A DNA stretch of 59,583 nt, taken from contig JBFIEE010000016.1 in the NCBI GenBank assembly GCA_041603535.1, positions 1 to 59,583 on the forward strand, in the 5' to 3' direction. Below, in pieces: positions 1-8,533 of the stretch. Source of the stretch: HB2-32-21 sp041603535 (lineage in GTDB: Bacteria; Pseudomonadota; Gammaproteobacteria; Pseudomonadales; Porticoccaceae). Both the position numbers and the translations under genes were made by a program. Positions within the stretch are counted from its first letter, which is position 1, and every line of letters begins with the position of its first letter. The notes under the pieces are model-generated. The model saw only the letters and a list, made by a program, of their open reading frames with translations. It did not search any database and was not told the DNA's origin.

Positions 1-67
1 GCTGTCGAGTTGACCGCCCCCGCTCCTGCTGCTCAGCCACCAGCTTCTCGACCAACAACAAAACACC

Positions 68-352
68 GTGCCGATCGCCTCGCTAATCCTCGACATTCAC
101 TTGCCAGCCTGTCACTCGCTCAAAGAAAAACGCAGCCGACTGCGCGGTCTGCGTGACAAGTTCGGCAGGGATGCCGGCATCGCCATGTCAGAAACCGACT
201 TCCACGATGTCCATGACCACGCCCAGTGGTGTGTCGTCGCCATCGCAGCAGACAGCAGTTTAGTCCAGTCACGCCTGCGCAAGGTCGAAGACTATATCCG
301 CGGTAATTTGGATGGCTATATCACCGATTCGCGGCTGGAGTTTTTGCGCTAA
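68..352 (+). CDS. DUF503 (YlxP-like) family protein
   Basis: A 94-residue protein of the DUF503/YlxP family. It has the family opening of a hydrophobic strand followed by a short helix with SLKEKRS, then a ferredoxin-like alternation of strands and helices ending at SRLEFLR. The length is normal for the family. The start is a GTG with no clear ribosome-binding site; the same frame has a stop about 55 bases upstream, so a non-ATG start is required. The cellular role is not firmly established; in other bacteria members sit near translation genes such as rbfA. Here it lies between the window edge and the end of the type II secretion operon on the other strand, so context does not help. Confidence 0.75.
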   Translation: MPIASLILDIHLPACHSLKEKRSRLRGLRDKFGRDAGIAMSETDFHDVHDHAQWCVVAIAADSSLVQSRLRKVEDYIRGNLDGYITDSRLEFLR

Positions 353-516
353 GTCAGTTTTTATTTTTATAAGGCCCGCGAAATTATTTTCCTGCGGTTT
401 TCTAGATAAAACAAACGCCGTGATTTTCAGAAACCTCTGACTCCATCTATTTCTAAAACGGCTACAGATTTCCTTTTCCTGGCAAAATCAAGCGGGGAGC
501 ATAAACATCGATTTAT
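353..516. other. Intergenic gap, DUF503 gene to gspD end
   Basis: AT-rich convergent gap of 164 bases. I see no hairpin followed by a T tract and no reading frame I can support. Confidence 0.4.
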
Positions 517-2652
517 TTAATTCAGCTTACTGAAATCAACATCCCGCATTTTGCGGCGGTATTCATCGGTAATATTGCGGGCATCTTCGCTGGTGGATAC
601 GGCGGTTGGAGTAATCATAACGATCAACTCTGTTTTACTGACTATTTTTTGTTTACCACTAAATATCGCGCCAACGACGGGTATGTCCCGCAGGAAAGGG
701 ATTCCCCGGTCAGCCTGTTGTTTGTTTTCACGAATTAATCCGCCTAAGACGATGGTTTCGCCGCTCTGCACCGCGACGCTGGTGGTTATTTCACGCTGAA
801 TAATGGTCGGCGAGTCAATCCCCGAGGTATCCGTTTGGTCCACGTCATCGACACGCTGGGTCAGCTCAAGGACGACCATGCCACCGGAATTGACCCGAGG
901 CGTTACCTCAAGCATGACGCCGGTATCGCGGTATTGAATTTGACTCGTCACGTTAAAATTATCGGAATTGGTATTGGTGGATTCAGACGTTCTTATCGGT
1001 ACCTGGTCACCAACCCGAATGGTGGCCGTTTGATTGTCCAGCACCATCAACGAGGGTGAGGACAAGACGTTGAGCCGGGAATCTCCCGCCACCGCGTTCA
1101 ATACGGCTCTGGTGCCGCCGGCATCGAATATTGCATAGGTGAAATCCGCCGGACTGATAACCCCTTTCAGGGCACCGGCAACGTTGCCGTCCGAGGGAAT
1201 ATTCAAACCGCCCGTGCCGTTAAACTTGCCATGGCTATCTTTAAAAAACCATTGCAGCCCGTATTCGAGCTCCTTGTCGAGGGTCACTTCAACAATAGAT
1301 GCTTCGACCAGCACCTGCATCGGCATAACGTCCAGCTTCTTAATGGCTTTTTCAATTTCCGCATAGTCGGCAGCGGAGCCAAGCACCAACAGGGCATTGG
1401 TCTCAATATCGGCAATGATCGTCACGCCACCGACCTCGCTAGTAGTGGCAGGTATGCCAGGCCGTTGCGCTGCGGTGGCGGGGCTTTTGCCAGACGATTT
1501 TTCGGCCGATTTCCGCACGGCTGAGGGCTTGGCTAAAGCTGCGGATTGATCCCGCAGTGAGCGCTTGGGCGCGCGGTTATCCCTGCCCTCAAACAACTGA
1601 GTGAGGGTCTCAGCCAGCGCTTCCGCCTTGCTGTTTTGGACGTAGTAAACGTACATATTGGTGCCGTGAAGACTCTCGGTATGATCCAGACGCTTGATCC
1701 AGGTTTCCGCATCGTGCAAATATTTTTGCTGAGGTGTAACAACGAGCAGTGCATTCAAACGCTCAATAACCGTCAGGCGAATGACGCCCGCCAGAGGGCC
1801 CTCTGAATGATCGCCAAACACGCTCTCAAGCTCGTCGGCGACCGTCGAGGCATCGGCATTTCCCAGGCGGAATAAACCAACCGACATGCCGCTCAGCTGA
1901 TCGACGTCAAAAATACCAATGGTCTCGCGGAGATTGACTAACTCACTGTGCGTGCCCGCCAGCATCACAATGTTTCTATATTCATCAACGACGACTGATG
2001 AACTGGCGGATTTGACCGTATCGAGAATCCGGTTCATTTCTCTGGCGCCGATATACCGCAGTGGCACAATTACCACCTGGGCGCCACTTGCTGCATCCAG
2101 GCTGGTAGTCGGTCTTAGTCCAGAGGGCAGCTTTTGCGCCGCCGACAATATTTCATAGAAGTTGGCACCTTTTATCAGGGCCGCGCCGCGCATATGCAGC
2201 AAGTTCTCAAGGGTTGGCAATAGCGCTTCCCGACCGATCGGGCTGGTGGTGCGCATCGACACGTTGCCGGTGACATTTTCATCAATAGAATAATTCAGGC
2301 CCAAAATATCTCCGAGGATCGTTTTGACGACATCGCTGATTGGCGTTGATTCGAAATTAAGCGTCACCTCCCCTTCACTGGCCTGCAGATTGTTGGCGCT
2401 GGCCACACCACGATCGATAAAATTTCCGCTACCGATAAACGTTTTGTTTTCCATATCAGAATTATTCTGTTCACGAACAATAATCGGCCCAGACTCCTCG
2501 CGGTTGACGCCATTTATTGTAGACACGGGAGACTCAACCGGCTCGATTGCGGTGGCCGGCGCTTGCGCCGGCGTGCTATCAACGGAGTTACAGCCACTCA
2601 TTGCCAGCAGCGCTGCGAAAGCGATGATGGTCTGCCAGTTTCCTTTAATCAT
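517..2652 (-). CDS. gspD: Type II secretion outer-membrane secretin GspD (lipoprotein type)
   Basis: The 711-residue secretin forms the outer-membrane channel of the type II secretion system. The N-terminus is a lipoprotein signal with lipobox LAMSGC, so the mature protein should be lipid-anchored. N0 and N1-N3 domains follow, with a Ser/Ala/Pro-rich loop around residues 365-405. The C-terminal secretin domain carries the VLSSPSLMVLDNQ and GDQVPI segments and the PFLRDIPVVG motif. It is the last gene of the minus-strand operon, after gspC, as in the Xps order of Xanthomonas. Known liposecretins such as HxcQ and XpsD carry their own lipid anchor, which would explain why no pilotin gene is seen here. 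A GGAAG site lies upstream of the ATG. Confidence 0.95.
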   Translation of the reverse strand: MIKGNWQTIIAFAALLAMSGCNSVDSTPAQAPATAIEPVESPVSTINGVNREESGPIIVREQNNSDMENKTFIGSGNFIDRGVASANNLQASEGEVTLNFESTPISDVVKTILGDILGLNYSIDENVTGNVSMRTTSPIGREALLPTLENLLHMRGAALIKGANFYEILSAAQKLPSGLRPTTSLDAASGAQVVIVPLRYIGAREMNRILDTVKSASSSVVVDEYRNIVMLAGTHSELVNLRETIGIFDVDQLSGMSVGLFRLGNADASTVADELESVFGDHSEGPLAGVIRLTVIERLNALLVVTPQQKYLHDAETWIKRLDHTESLHGTNMYVYYVQNSKAEALAETLTQLFEGRDNRAPKRSLRDQSAALAKPSAVRKSAEKSSGKSPATAAQRPGIPATTSEVGGVTIIADIETNALLVLGSAADYAEIEKAIKKLDVMPMQVLVEASIVEVTLDKELEYGLQWFFKDSHGKFNGTGGLNIPSDGNVAGALKGVISPADFTYAIFDAGGTRAVLNAVAGDSRLNVLSSPSLMVLDNQTATIRVGDQVPIRTSESTNTNSDNFNVTSQIQYRDTGVMLEVTPRVNSGGMVVLELTQRVDDVDQTDTSGIDSPTIIQREITTSVAVQSGETIVLGGLIRENKQQADRGIPFLRDIPVVGAIFSGKQKIVSKTELIVMITPTAVSTSEDARNITDEYRRKMRDVDFSKLN

Positions 2653-2744
2653 TGAGGGTCTTCCTGCTGAGTGTTCTGGTGAACAATGGGCATTATCGTT
2701 AACGAAAGTTTATCAACGTACACTGTAAAGCAAATATATTGCAC

Positions 2745-3395
2745 TTATGGCGCGTCCGTCGCTGGGTTTTGAGTATCTGGTTTAGCTGCCGATGGCGGAT
2801 CTACCGCCGCCGGCACCTCTGGCGTGGGCCGCGTCGCCCTGGTGGCGCCGGGTGGCTTACTGGCGACTGCTGGCCGACGCCGCTTTAGGCGCTCCAGCGG
2901 CTTGCTAGCGGCCTGCAAGGGCAGGATGTCTTCCTCACCATTGTAAGTTAAGGTGACCTTGTCGGCAGATATCAGCCCAACTTGCCACTGCTCCAGGTAC
3001 ATGCCCTGCTGTAAGCGCACAGTCTGCCCGCCCCCCAGTTCAGCAAAAATAACATGGACTTCCGCGCCAGTATCGATGATACCGGAAAGCGTCCAGCGTT
3101 CAGAAGGCTTGCCGCTTGCAGTTGTTGCCTGTCGCTCAGGTGCTATCGGTTTGCGGTCGGCACTGAATAGCGAGCGTTCAACCGTTTCGTCAAAATAATC
3201 AATCGGCGGCAATTTATGGGGCGCCCCACTGACGACTATCTCATCGTTTGGATTTACGCCAGCGACGGATGCAGGATTTTTTTGGGCGAAGAAAAAATAA
3301 ATGCACTCCACAGCGAACACCACAATGAGCGCCAGCAAAGCAATGCGTAAAGCGGTCTCCACACCATTTTGTGGACGCAATATCGCTCCGATCAT
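2745..3395 (-). CDS. gspC: Type II secretion inner-membrane protein GspC/XpsN-like
   Basis: A 216-residue protein with a short cytoplasmic N-terminus and one membrane segment (about residues 17-36). A linker with the NPNDEIVVSG segment follows, then a homology-region (HR) domain (about 60-165: RSLFSADRKP, WTLSGII, VRLQQGMYLEQWQV). The tail is rich in Pro, Ala and Lys/Arg (about 166-216). It would link the inner-membrane platform to the secretin N0 domain. No PDZ domain or C-terminal coiled coil is present, so it resembles XpsN rather than the longer GspC of Klebsiella or Vibrio. The start ATG lies in the last copy of a 17-bp tandem repeat whose other copies also offer ATG and GGAG/AGG, so upstream in-repeat initiations are possible. 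Confidence 0.85.
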   Translation of the reverse strand: MIGAILRPQNGVETALRIALLALIVVFAVECIYFFFAQKNPASVAGVNPNDEIVVSGAPHKLPPIDYFDETVERSLFSADRKPIAPERQATTASGKPSERWTLSGIIDTGAEVHVIFAELGGGQTVRLQQGMYLEQWQVGLISADKVTLTYNGEEDILPLQAASKPLERLKRRRPAVASKPPGATRATRPTPEVPAAVDPPSAAKPDTQNPATDAP

Positions 3396-3499
3396 TGCCT
3401 GGATCCGATCATTGCCTAACTCTCATCATTGCCTAACTCCCATCATTTTCCAGCTCAAATCATTACCGCGTTCGAATCAATGCCTAATTAGAATCAATG
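3381..3499 (-). repeat. Seven degenerate 17-bp tandem repeats over the gspM stop and gspC start
   Basis: Read on the minus strand, the interval splits into 17-bp units: 3499-3483, 3482-3466, 3465-3449, 3448-3432, 3431-3415, 3414-3398 and 3397-3381. The rough consensus is CAATGATSGGAGTTAGG. The first unit holds the TGA stop of gspM and the last holds the ATG of gspC. Units 4-7 each have an ATG, and the preceding unit supplies AGG or GGAG at a usable distance. The whole translational junction of the two genes is therefore built of repeat copies. Confidence 0.9.
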
Positions 3500-4105
3500 T
3501 CGACTACCGATAAAGCCTGCGATATCCATACGCATATCGAGACTGGAGCGCGTACTCCCGGAAATATTGGTAAAGCTAGCCGACCTTGGGCGCCTGTTAT
3601 GGATAGCGTATCTACTTTGCAGGGCTGATATATTGAGCTTGTCGACAAACAACACCGGACGCGCCGTTTCAATTTTGTAAAGGATATACAGGAGATTTTC
3701 TACTTCGCCATTGACCTGAATACGCAACCCAACCATTTCAGCGCCGGGCAGATCATTATCGTGATATGACTGACTGCTGATAAGTCGTGCGCCGGTATCT
3801 TCGATAAAACCATTGATCAAATCCCGCAACTTCGCCGAGGCAATAGCCTGACTCGCGTCGGGCAACAGCAGTTCTTCATCCTTTCCTGGCAGGGCCAATT
3901 GTGCAATCGTATTTTCAATATCAGACTCGGCCGCCAGCAATCTCTGATAGCTATTTAGACGTGTTTGCAGGCGATCGAATTCATCGCCCTGCTCTACCAG
4001 GTACCGAAAATATGGCGCCAACATATAAAGCCATACCACCAGCAGCAAACCCAGGAGAATCAGGAGGGATGTAACACGACCAGCTATTTTTGATTGATCT
4101 ATCAT
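3494..4105 (-). CDS. gspM: Type II secretion protein GspM
   Basis: A 203-residue bitopic inner-membrane protein: short cytoplasmic N-terminus, membrane segment around residues 11-32, a periplasmic coiled-coil-like stretch (QGDEFDRLQTRLNSYQRLL), then an alpha/beta domain. It partners GspL in the secretion platform. The start overlaps the end of gspL by four bases (ATGA), indicating translational coupling, and its TGA lies in the first 17-bp repeat unit before gspC. Sequence conservation in this family is low, so the call rests on topology plus its fixed place between gspL and gspC. Confidence 0.88.
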   Translation of the reverse strand: MIDQSKIAGRVTSLLILLGLLLVVWLYMLAPYFRYLVEQGDEFDRLQTRLNSYQRLLAAESDIENTIAQLALPGKDEELLLPDASQAIASAKLRDLINGFIEDTGARLISSQSYHDNDLPGAEMVGLRIQVNGEVENLLYILYKIETARPVLFVDKLNISALQSRYAIHNRRPRSASFTNISGSTRSSLDMRMDIAGFIGSRH

Positions 4106-5274
4106 TGCTGAAACATCGCCGCTTCGCTTGCCACGCCTTGTTGGTCTGACAGCTTTTTCTTGTCAGCCAGTTTGGCTTTGATCTGAAACCTTTCTTTCCC
4201 GGTTCTAACGTTTTTAGTAATAGGCGAAACAAACTCGACATCTCGGAAAGCCGCCTGAGATTCCATCAACTCTATCATGGTAGAAGCTTTTTCAGATTCA
4301 CCGTCAATTTTTAGTTCACCATTTTCTACCCCGACGCGAGTCACCCAAGTATGATCGGGGACAATATGCGTCAGTTGATGCAAAACTTCCACTTTGGTCA
4401 GCCCCTTGTTTTTGCGCTCGATTAAACTATCCCGAATATCGAGGGTCCTGGCTAGCTCACCTCTTTTCTCACTAATCTGTATGGCTTTTTTCTCGAATGA
4501 ACTAATGTCCTGACGTATCTCTTCGATGCGCTCTTGGTGATAGTAAACCGGCAATAGCAAAACGCTTATCAACATCATCACGGTTGCCAATAACAATTTT
4601 TTGCTGGATTTACTCAGCAACGCTTCAGCTGGCGGTCTACACACTGCTGGCAAAAGGTTTATTGCTCTGCTGGTTTCACTATGTCGAGCAAAATCGAAAC
4701 CGGAGGCGGGACAAACTGCTGACACAGTAAGCTGTAAATTCTCAACCTGGGAAACCACGTGTTCCAGATACCATTTCTCGACAAGCACCAGCCGCACCAC
4801 AATTGTTCCACCAGCGACATCGCGTTTTTCCACTTTATAAGCAAAAAACACCTTGTCGACAGCGTATGGTGTCAAACGATCGAGTTCGTAATTGAGTACG
4901 TTGGCGAGATCCGGCTCAACAGCGAGCGGAAGATGGACATGTCGCGTCAGCAGTTTGTTATCGGCAATCAGTACTGTGGCTTTTCGCAAAGCCCGCTGGT
5001 CAACGACGGCGATATTGTTCAGTAGCCGTAGTTGCTCCACCTCGGGCAGGGTTAAATCAATCTCCACCTTTTGCCCAACCCGATATTCTGTTCCATAGCA
5101 CACAGTTGCTCGTGAATCGACGACCTCAATTAAGTAGAAAGCATCGCCGACAGCAAAGCGTTCACGTAATTTTCCGGGGCACATCCCGTGCAGCTCATGC
5201 AACCACCAGCGCAACAAACCATCCGCGTTGGCGACGATTTTTTGCTGTAAATCTATTGGTATAAAACTGGCCAT
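4102..5274 (-). CDS. gspL: Type II secretion protein GspL (PilN-like C-terminal half)
   Basis: A 390-residue inner-membrane protein. The N-terminal half (about 1-215) looks like the actin-like cytoplasmic domain that recruits the GspE ATPase. A membrane segment follows around residues 228-246 (LLLATVMMLISVLLLPVYY), then a coiled coil (about 247-290) and a small ferredoxin-like periplasmic domain (IVPDHTWVTRVGVENGELKI and on), close to PilN/XpsL. It starts at ATG, 46 bases after gspK ends, and overlaps gspM by four bases. The PilN-like C-terminus fits the Xps-type subgroup suggested by gene order. Confidence 0.88.
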   Translation of the reverse strand: MASFIPIDLQQKIVANADGLLRWWLHELHGMCPGKLRERFAVGDAFYLIEVVDSRATVCYGTEYRVGQKVEIDLTLPEVEQLRLLNNIAVVDQRALRKATVLIADNKLLTRHVHLPLAVEPDLANVLNYELDRLTPYAVDKVFFAYKVEKRDVAGGTIVVRLVLVEKWYLEHVVSQVENLQLTVSAVCPASGFDFARHSETSRAINLLPAVCRPPAEALLSKSSKKLLLATVMMLISVLLLPVYYHQERIEEIRQDISSFEKKAIQISEKRGELARTLDIRDSLIERKNKGLTKVEVLHQLTHIVPDHTWVTRVGVENGELKIDGESEKASTMIELMESQAAFRDVEFVSPITKNVRTGKERFQIKAKLADKKKLSDQQGVASEAAMFQQ

Positions 5275-5320
5275 GTTCGCTGGGTTGCTTTATCCACTAT
5301 TAGTATTGGTAAACCCTGGT

Positions 5321-6292
5321 TTAATCATAATAATCAGCAGAGTCGTTTTGTAGTCGCACGTAGGGGTGATAATGGAGCGGCAATACCTGTACACCACCGT
5401 TCCTCTCCTTTAGCCGGAACACCATCAGTTGACTCGCCTGGACGCCGCCTGATGTCGTTGCCGTTGCGGTGAGGGTGTAGACGTCAGGTTTACCTTGCGC
5501 CAAAAATTGCCTGGCTACCAGTGGCGCTGGCGGCGGCGCCAGCCCGGCGAGATAGTTTTCCTGACGTTGTTTGACATAGCTCTCAACCACGGACGCATCA
5601 TCATCGGACACGGCTAATAATACCAGCATCGACGCGACCCTGGGGTTAATCCCCTGAACCCGGGAGTAAACGGTGAGGTATGGCTCAATTTTCGTGTAAA
5701 ACTCGGGTGTCATACCTATTACGGCGAGTAATTTCACGGTGCTGTCAAACAGCTCGTTATCCGGCGTATAGCTTAAACCCGCGGCAATATACGCATCTTC
5801 CTCCGCACCGTGCAAGCGAGGCAAACTGTCGCTATCCCGCCAATCGGCGATAGCGCCCGCCAACCCCTGGCCGGTTTCCTCGTCCGCACCCATACCTGTA
5901 AAAAATCGGCTTAACAGCTCCTCGCTGGCCATATTAATATCTATTTTTCCGCTCTCATCCCACAACGCCGCGGAGGCAACGCCGTTGTCCAGCGCGATTT
6001 TGTGGACACTGCCGTCTGCCAGTAATCTCGATTGTTCCTGGGCCGTCAACAAATTGGCCATGACCAGTTGCGTTGCCGCCTCAGCCAGGTAGTGTGCCTG
6101 CACGGCGCCGGTCAATTGCCTGGTTATCAAAGCGCTACTGCGGCTCATTGACGCGAGCCCCAGGGCCATCACGGTGAGCATAACGACGAACCACAGCACC
6201 AGCACCAGCGCCATACCAGAGACGCTGATCTTGTCGACTGACCGTGACAAGTGCGTAGTTACATTACTTTGTAAGGTATCTTTAATGGTCAC
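5321..6292 (-). CDS. gspK: Type II secretion minor pseudopilin GspK
   Basis: A 323-residue minor pseudopilin that caps the pseudopilus tip. The leader is about 26 residues, and the hydrophobic segment after Gly (MALVLVLWFVVMLTVMALGL) lacks Glu at mature position 5, as is normal for GspK. The large helix-hairpin-helix-like domain includes WDESGKIDINMASEELL and ADWRDSD, typical of the family. The GTG start overlaps the gspJ stop as GTGA. Processing would need a prepilin peptidase encoded outside this window. Confidence 0.93.
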   Translation of the reverse strand: MTIKDTLQSNVTTHLSRSVDKISVSGMALVLVLWFVVMLTVMALGLASMSRSSALITRQLTGAVQAHYLAEAATQLVMANLLTAQEQSRLLADGSVHKIALDNGVASAALWDESGKIDINMASEELLSRFFTGMGADEETGQGLAGAIADWRDSDSLPRLHGAEEDAYIAAGLSYTPDNELFDSTVKLLAVIGMTPEFYTKIEPYLTVYSRVQGINPRVASMLVLLAVSDDDASVVESYVKQRQENYLAGLAPPPAPLVARQFLAQGKPDVYTLTATATTSGGVQASQLMVFRLKERNGGVQVLPLHYHPYVRLQNDSADYYD

Positions 6293-6981
6293 GGGATCAT
6301 TTCCTGACCGGTAAACGTAGGCGCTATTAGCAGAGGCTTATAGTCGAGTTCAATAACGCTGTTCAAACCTGACAGAGCAACCAGATCGAGGCTCAGCAAC
6401 AGCGGGAATATCCGTTCCTGTGGCCATTCATCAAGCCACTCACCATGACCGCTCCCGCCGTCGGGTTCGTGAAAATAACTGATTTTAAAGTCAACCAGAT
6501 TTTTTTCCAGGACAACCGGCGTAGATATCTCATCGGATATTACCAGCTGATTGTCCGCGCCAAGTGCAACGATGGCTTTTTCATCAAAGGGCATATATTC
6601 CAGCACCAGGGACGGTTCAGCCTGATCCACAAACTGATGCTCTCGAAGAGTCCACCAGAACAGGTCATCACCGCTCGCAAAGGACGGCAACGGCGCCACA
6701 AAATGGACGTAGTTTTCACCGCCAAAAAAGCTATACACACGCGCTCCTGACGCGGTAGAAACAGAATAGAATCGCGCGTTCGATAAATGCGTCCGCAAAA
6801 ATCGGGCTACAAAAAACTGATGCTCCGACACGTCCTGTTTATCGGCAACCTTACTCCAGGTTTGCGCGGACAGGCGCAGTGCGCCGCCTATTAGCAGCGC
6901 CATCAAGGCGACCAGAAAAATAGCGATCTGAATTTCCACGAGAGTAAATCCAGATGAGATTGTCAGGCGACGATCACTCAT
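6289..6981 (-). CDS. gspJ: Type II secretion minor pseudopilin GspJ
   Basis: A minor pseudopilin of about 230 residues with prepilin site SSG|FTLVEI, Glu at mature position 5, and a long hydrophobic helix. It forms the tip complex with GspI and GspK. The frame is open further upstream to 7053, but the ATG at 6981 gives MSDRRL and a normal short leader; it overlaps the end of gspI by eight bases. The stop overlaps gspK by four bases. Confidence 0.9.
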   Translation of the reverse strand: MSDRRLTISSGFTLVEIQIAIFLVALMALLIGGALRLSAQTWSKVADKQDVSEHQFFVARFLRTHLSNARFYSVSTASGARVYSFFGGENYVHFVAPLPSFASGDDLFWWTLREHQFVDQAEPSLVLEYMPFDEKAIVALGADNQLVISDEISTPVVLEKNLVDFKISYFHEPDGGSGHGEWLDEWPQERIFPLLLSLDLVALSGLNSVIELDYKPLLIAPTFTGQEMIP

Positions 6982-7411
6982 CTCTGATCCGTAACGCCAG
7001 CGTATCAAGTGTAATCTCACGGGTCGCCAGCGCACCCCATACCACGCTGACATTTAGCTGGTAAAGCGTCACGCCGGTGACGGCATCGTCGGCCGGTACA
7101 ACTGCAAACTCAGCATCACGAGCAGCGTTTAGATAGGGCTCGGCATCTATCCGCCACCTGAACTTACCGTCAATTGCGCCGGAGTCTCGATACTCGCCAT
7201 TGCGCGAAAACACTTTCAGCTCCGCCATTTTCGACTCAGCTATTTGCGTGGCCCTGTAGTAATCAGCGGTGATAGCGGTGGTGCTAACCGAACCGGCAAA
7301 GATTCGCATAATAACGCTGACACACATTATCAATATGGCAAACGCAACGATAACCTCAAGCAGTGAAAAGCCCCGTTGTGCGCGCGGTCGTGGGCTAACG
7401 CTGATCGGCAA
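6974..7411 (-). CDS. gspI: Type II secretion minor pseudopilin GspI
   Basis: A 145-residue minor pseudopilin with site QRG|FSLLEVIVAFAILIM and Glu at mature position 5, followed by the small GspI domain (ESKMAELKVFSRNGEY). The start must be TTG at 7411, since no ATG or GTG precedes the prepilin site in this frame. GGAG lies nine bases upstream, inside the end of gspH, which overlaps by 17 bases. The unusual start may lower expression relative to the major pseudopilin. Confidence 0.9.
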   Translation of the reverse strand: MPISVSPRPRAQRGFSLLEVIVAFAILIMCVSVIMRIFAGSVSTTAITADYYRATQIAESKMAELKVFSRNGEYRDSGAIDGKFRWRIDAEPYLNAARDAEFAVVPADDAVTGVTLYQLNVSVVWGALATREITLDTLALRIRDE

Positions 7412-8033
7412 AAGACACTTCTCCGGTTAACCAGTTAACATCAATTAGATAATGCCCCCTGGGGGCATCGAGATACAGTATGCCGCCTGACGACGTGCCA
7501 TCCGGATAAAAATAAAGGGTCATGGTCCCGTCAACGTCCATGAGGCTAGCCTCACTGAGCAGTTTTTCTCTGCCCATAAGGTTTCCGGCACTGCCGGTCT
7601 GTTGCGCGGTTTGCTGAGCAGGCGCGAAGTGAATTCTAATGTCCGCGCTGGGTTGTATCGGCTCTGCGGCATCGATCTGATAAAGATTACTATCACTGTT
7701 AACCAGTACACTGATAATACGGCTCTCGACTATCGACCTATGTCGAACGGCGCGCAGCGTCGACACCAAATCACGCGCCTGTTTTTTTACGCGCACGCCG
7801 TCGAGCCCGCCTTCTATCCGAGGTGCTACTACCGCTGCGCTGATACCTAGCAGCACCAGAACGACAATTAGCTCCAGAAGGGTGAAACCCGATCCGCTTG
7901 TTGCCGGCGACGTGTTTGTATGTAGCCTGTGTCTGCGCGATGTTGTCCTGCTTAATGGCGTCATACATGATGTAGTCCTACGTGATGCAGTTCTACCTGA
8001 TGTCGTCCTGCGCGACCGAGTCATATATAACAT
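7395..8033 (-). CDS. gspH: Type II secretion minor pseudopilin GspH with repeat-bearing leader
   Basis: A minor pseudopilin of about 212 residues. The prepilin site SGSG|FTLLELIVVLVLLG is followed by the GspH body (KKQARDLVSTLRAVRHRSI). The leader is unusually long and basic: before the cleavage Gly come five-residue repeats of the type RTTS[GRC] with many Arg and Ser, encoded by a 15-bp tandem repeat. ATG at 8033 follows GAGG by three bases, and ATG at 8024 follows it by twelve. The farther TTG at 8069 overlaps gspG and looks less likely. A start inside the repeats, such as the in-frame ATG around 7964, cannot be ruled out. Confidence 0.85.
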   Translation of the reverse strand: MLYMTRSRRTTSGRTASRRTTSCMTPLSRTTSRRHRLHTNTSPATSGSGFTLLELIVVLVLLGISAAVVAPRIEGGLDGVRVKKQARDLVSTLRAVRHRSIVESRIISVLVNSDSNLYQIDAAEPIQPSADIRIHFAPAQQTAQQTGSAGNLMGREKLLSEASLMDVDGTMTLYFYPDGTSSGGILYLDAPRGHYLIDVNWLTGEVSFADQR

Positions 8034-8040
8034 TTTCCTC
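7936..8040 (-). repeat. 15-bp degenerate tandem repeat in the gspH leader
   Basis: On the plus strand, units begin at 7936, 7951, 7966, 7981, 7996, 8011 and, poorly matched, 8026. The rough consensus is CNTGATGTNGTCCTR. Translated on the minus strand each unit gives five residues such as RTTSG, RTASR, RTTSC, RTTSR. The period is a multiple of three, so copy-number change keeps the pseudopilin frame. Confidence 0.9.
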
Positions 8041-8059
8041 AACGAAGCAGAGTTGGCGG

Positions 8060-8479
8060 TTATTCCCAACTCACCACATCTGCATCGTCCCCCTCCCCAC
8101 CTTCTCTGTTATCCGCACCCAGAGAATAAAGGTCGTAGCTCCCATACTCGCCCGGTGATTGGTAGTGGTAGGCATTTCCCCACGGATCTTCCCGTATCAC
8201 TTTTTTCTTCAGGTAGGGGCCATTCCAGAATCGCGCTTCATCCGGCTGCACTATTAAGGCGTTCAGCCCTTCGGCGGTAACCGGATAGCGACCGACATCG
8301 AGATTAAACAGATCGAGAGCGGTGCCAAATTCCTCAATCTGCAAACTCGCCGTCTTGCTTTTCGATCCACCAATCTGTTTTAAAACCTGCGGCCCTACCA
8401 GACTTGCCAGCAGGCCCAGGATGACCAGCACAACCAGAAGTTCAAGCAACGTAAAGCCGCGGTTAAAAGCAATTTTCAT
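8060..8479 (-). CDS. gspG: Type II secretion major pseudopilin GspG
   Basis: The 139-residue major pseudopilin. A short leader ends at NRG|FTLLELLVVLVILGLL, with Glu at mature position 5 and a long N-terminal helix. The C-terminal domain has the family's YPVTAEGLNALI, DPWGNAYHYQSPG and YDLYSLGADN segments, the last forming the calcium-binding loop known in GspG. It polymerises into the pseudopilus that pushes substrates through GspD. Length and sequence are entirely typical. Confidence 0.97.
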   Translation of the reverse strand: MKIAFNRGFTLLELLVVLVILGLLASLVGPQVLKQIGGSKSKTASLQIEEFGTALDLFNLDVGRYPVTAEGLNALIVQPDEARFWNGPYLKKKVIREDPWGNAYHYQSPGEYGSYDLYSLGADNREGGEGDDADVVSWE

Positions 8480-8533
8480 TTATTTTCCTTGTTAGTTAGA
8501 CTTCTGCGTCAAGCCAGGTATTTGTGCAGGGCC

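Noticed and set aside
1..156. Open frame from the window edge to a TGA at 154-156, Ala/Pro-rich at first
   Set aside because: It overlaps the DUF503 gene by almost 90 bases in another frame and has no recognisable domain. It may be the end of an upstream gene, but nothing in the window supports that.
3381..3499. CRISPR array
   Set aside because: The repeats are directly adjacent, 17 bp, degenerate and without spacers; no cas genes are present in the window.
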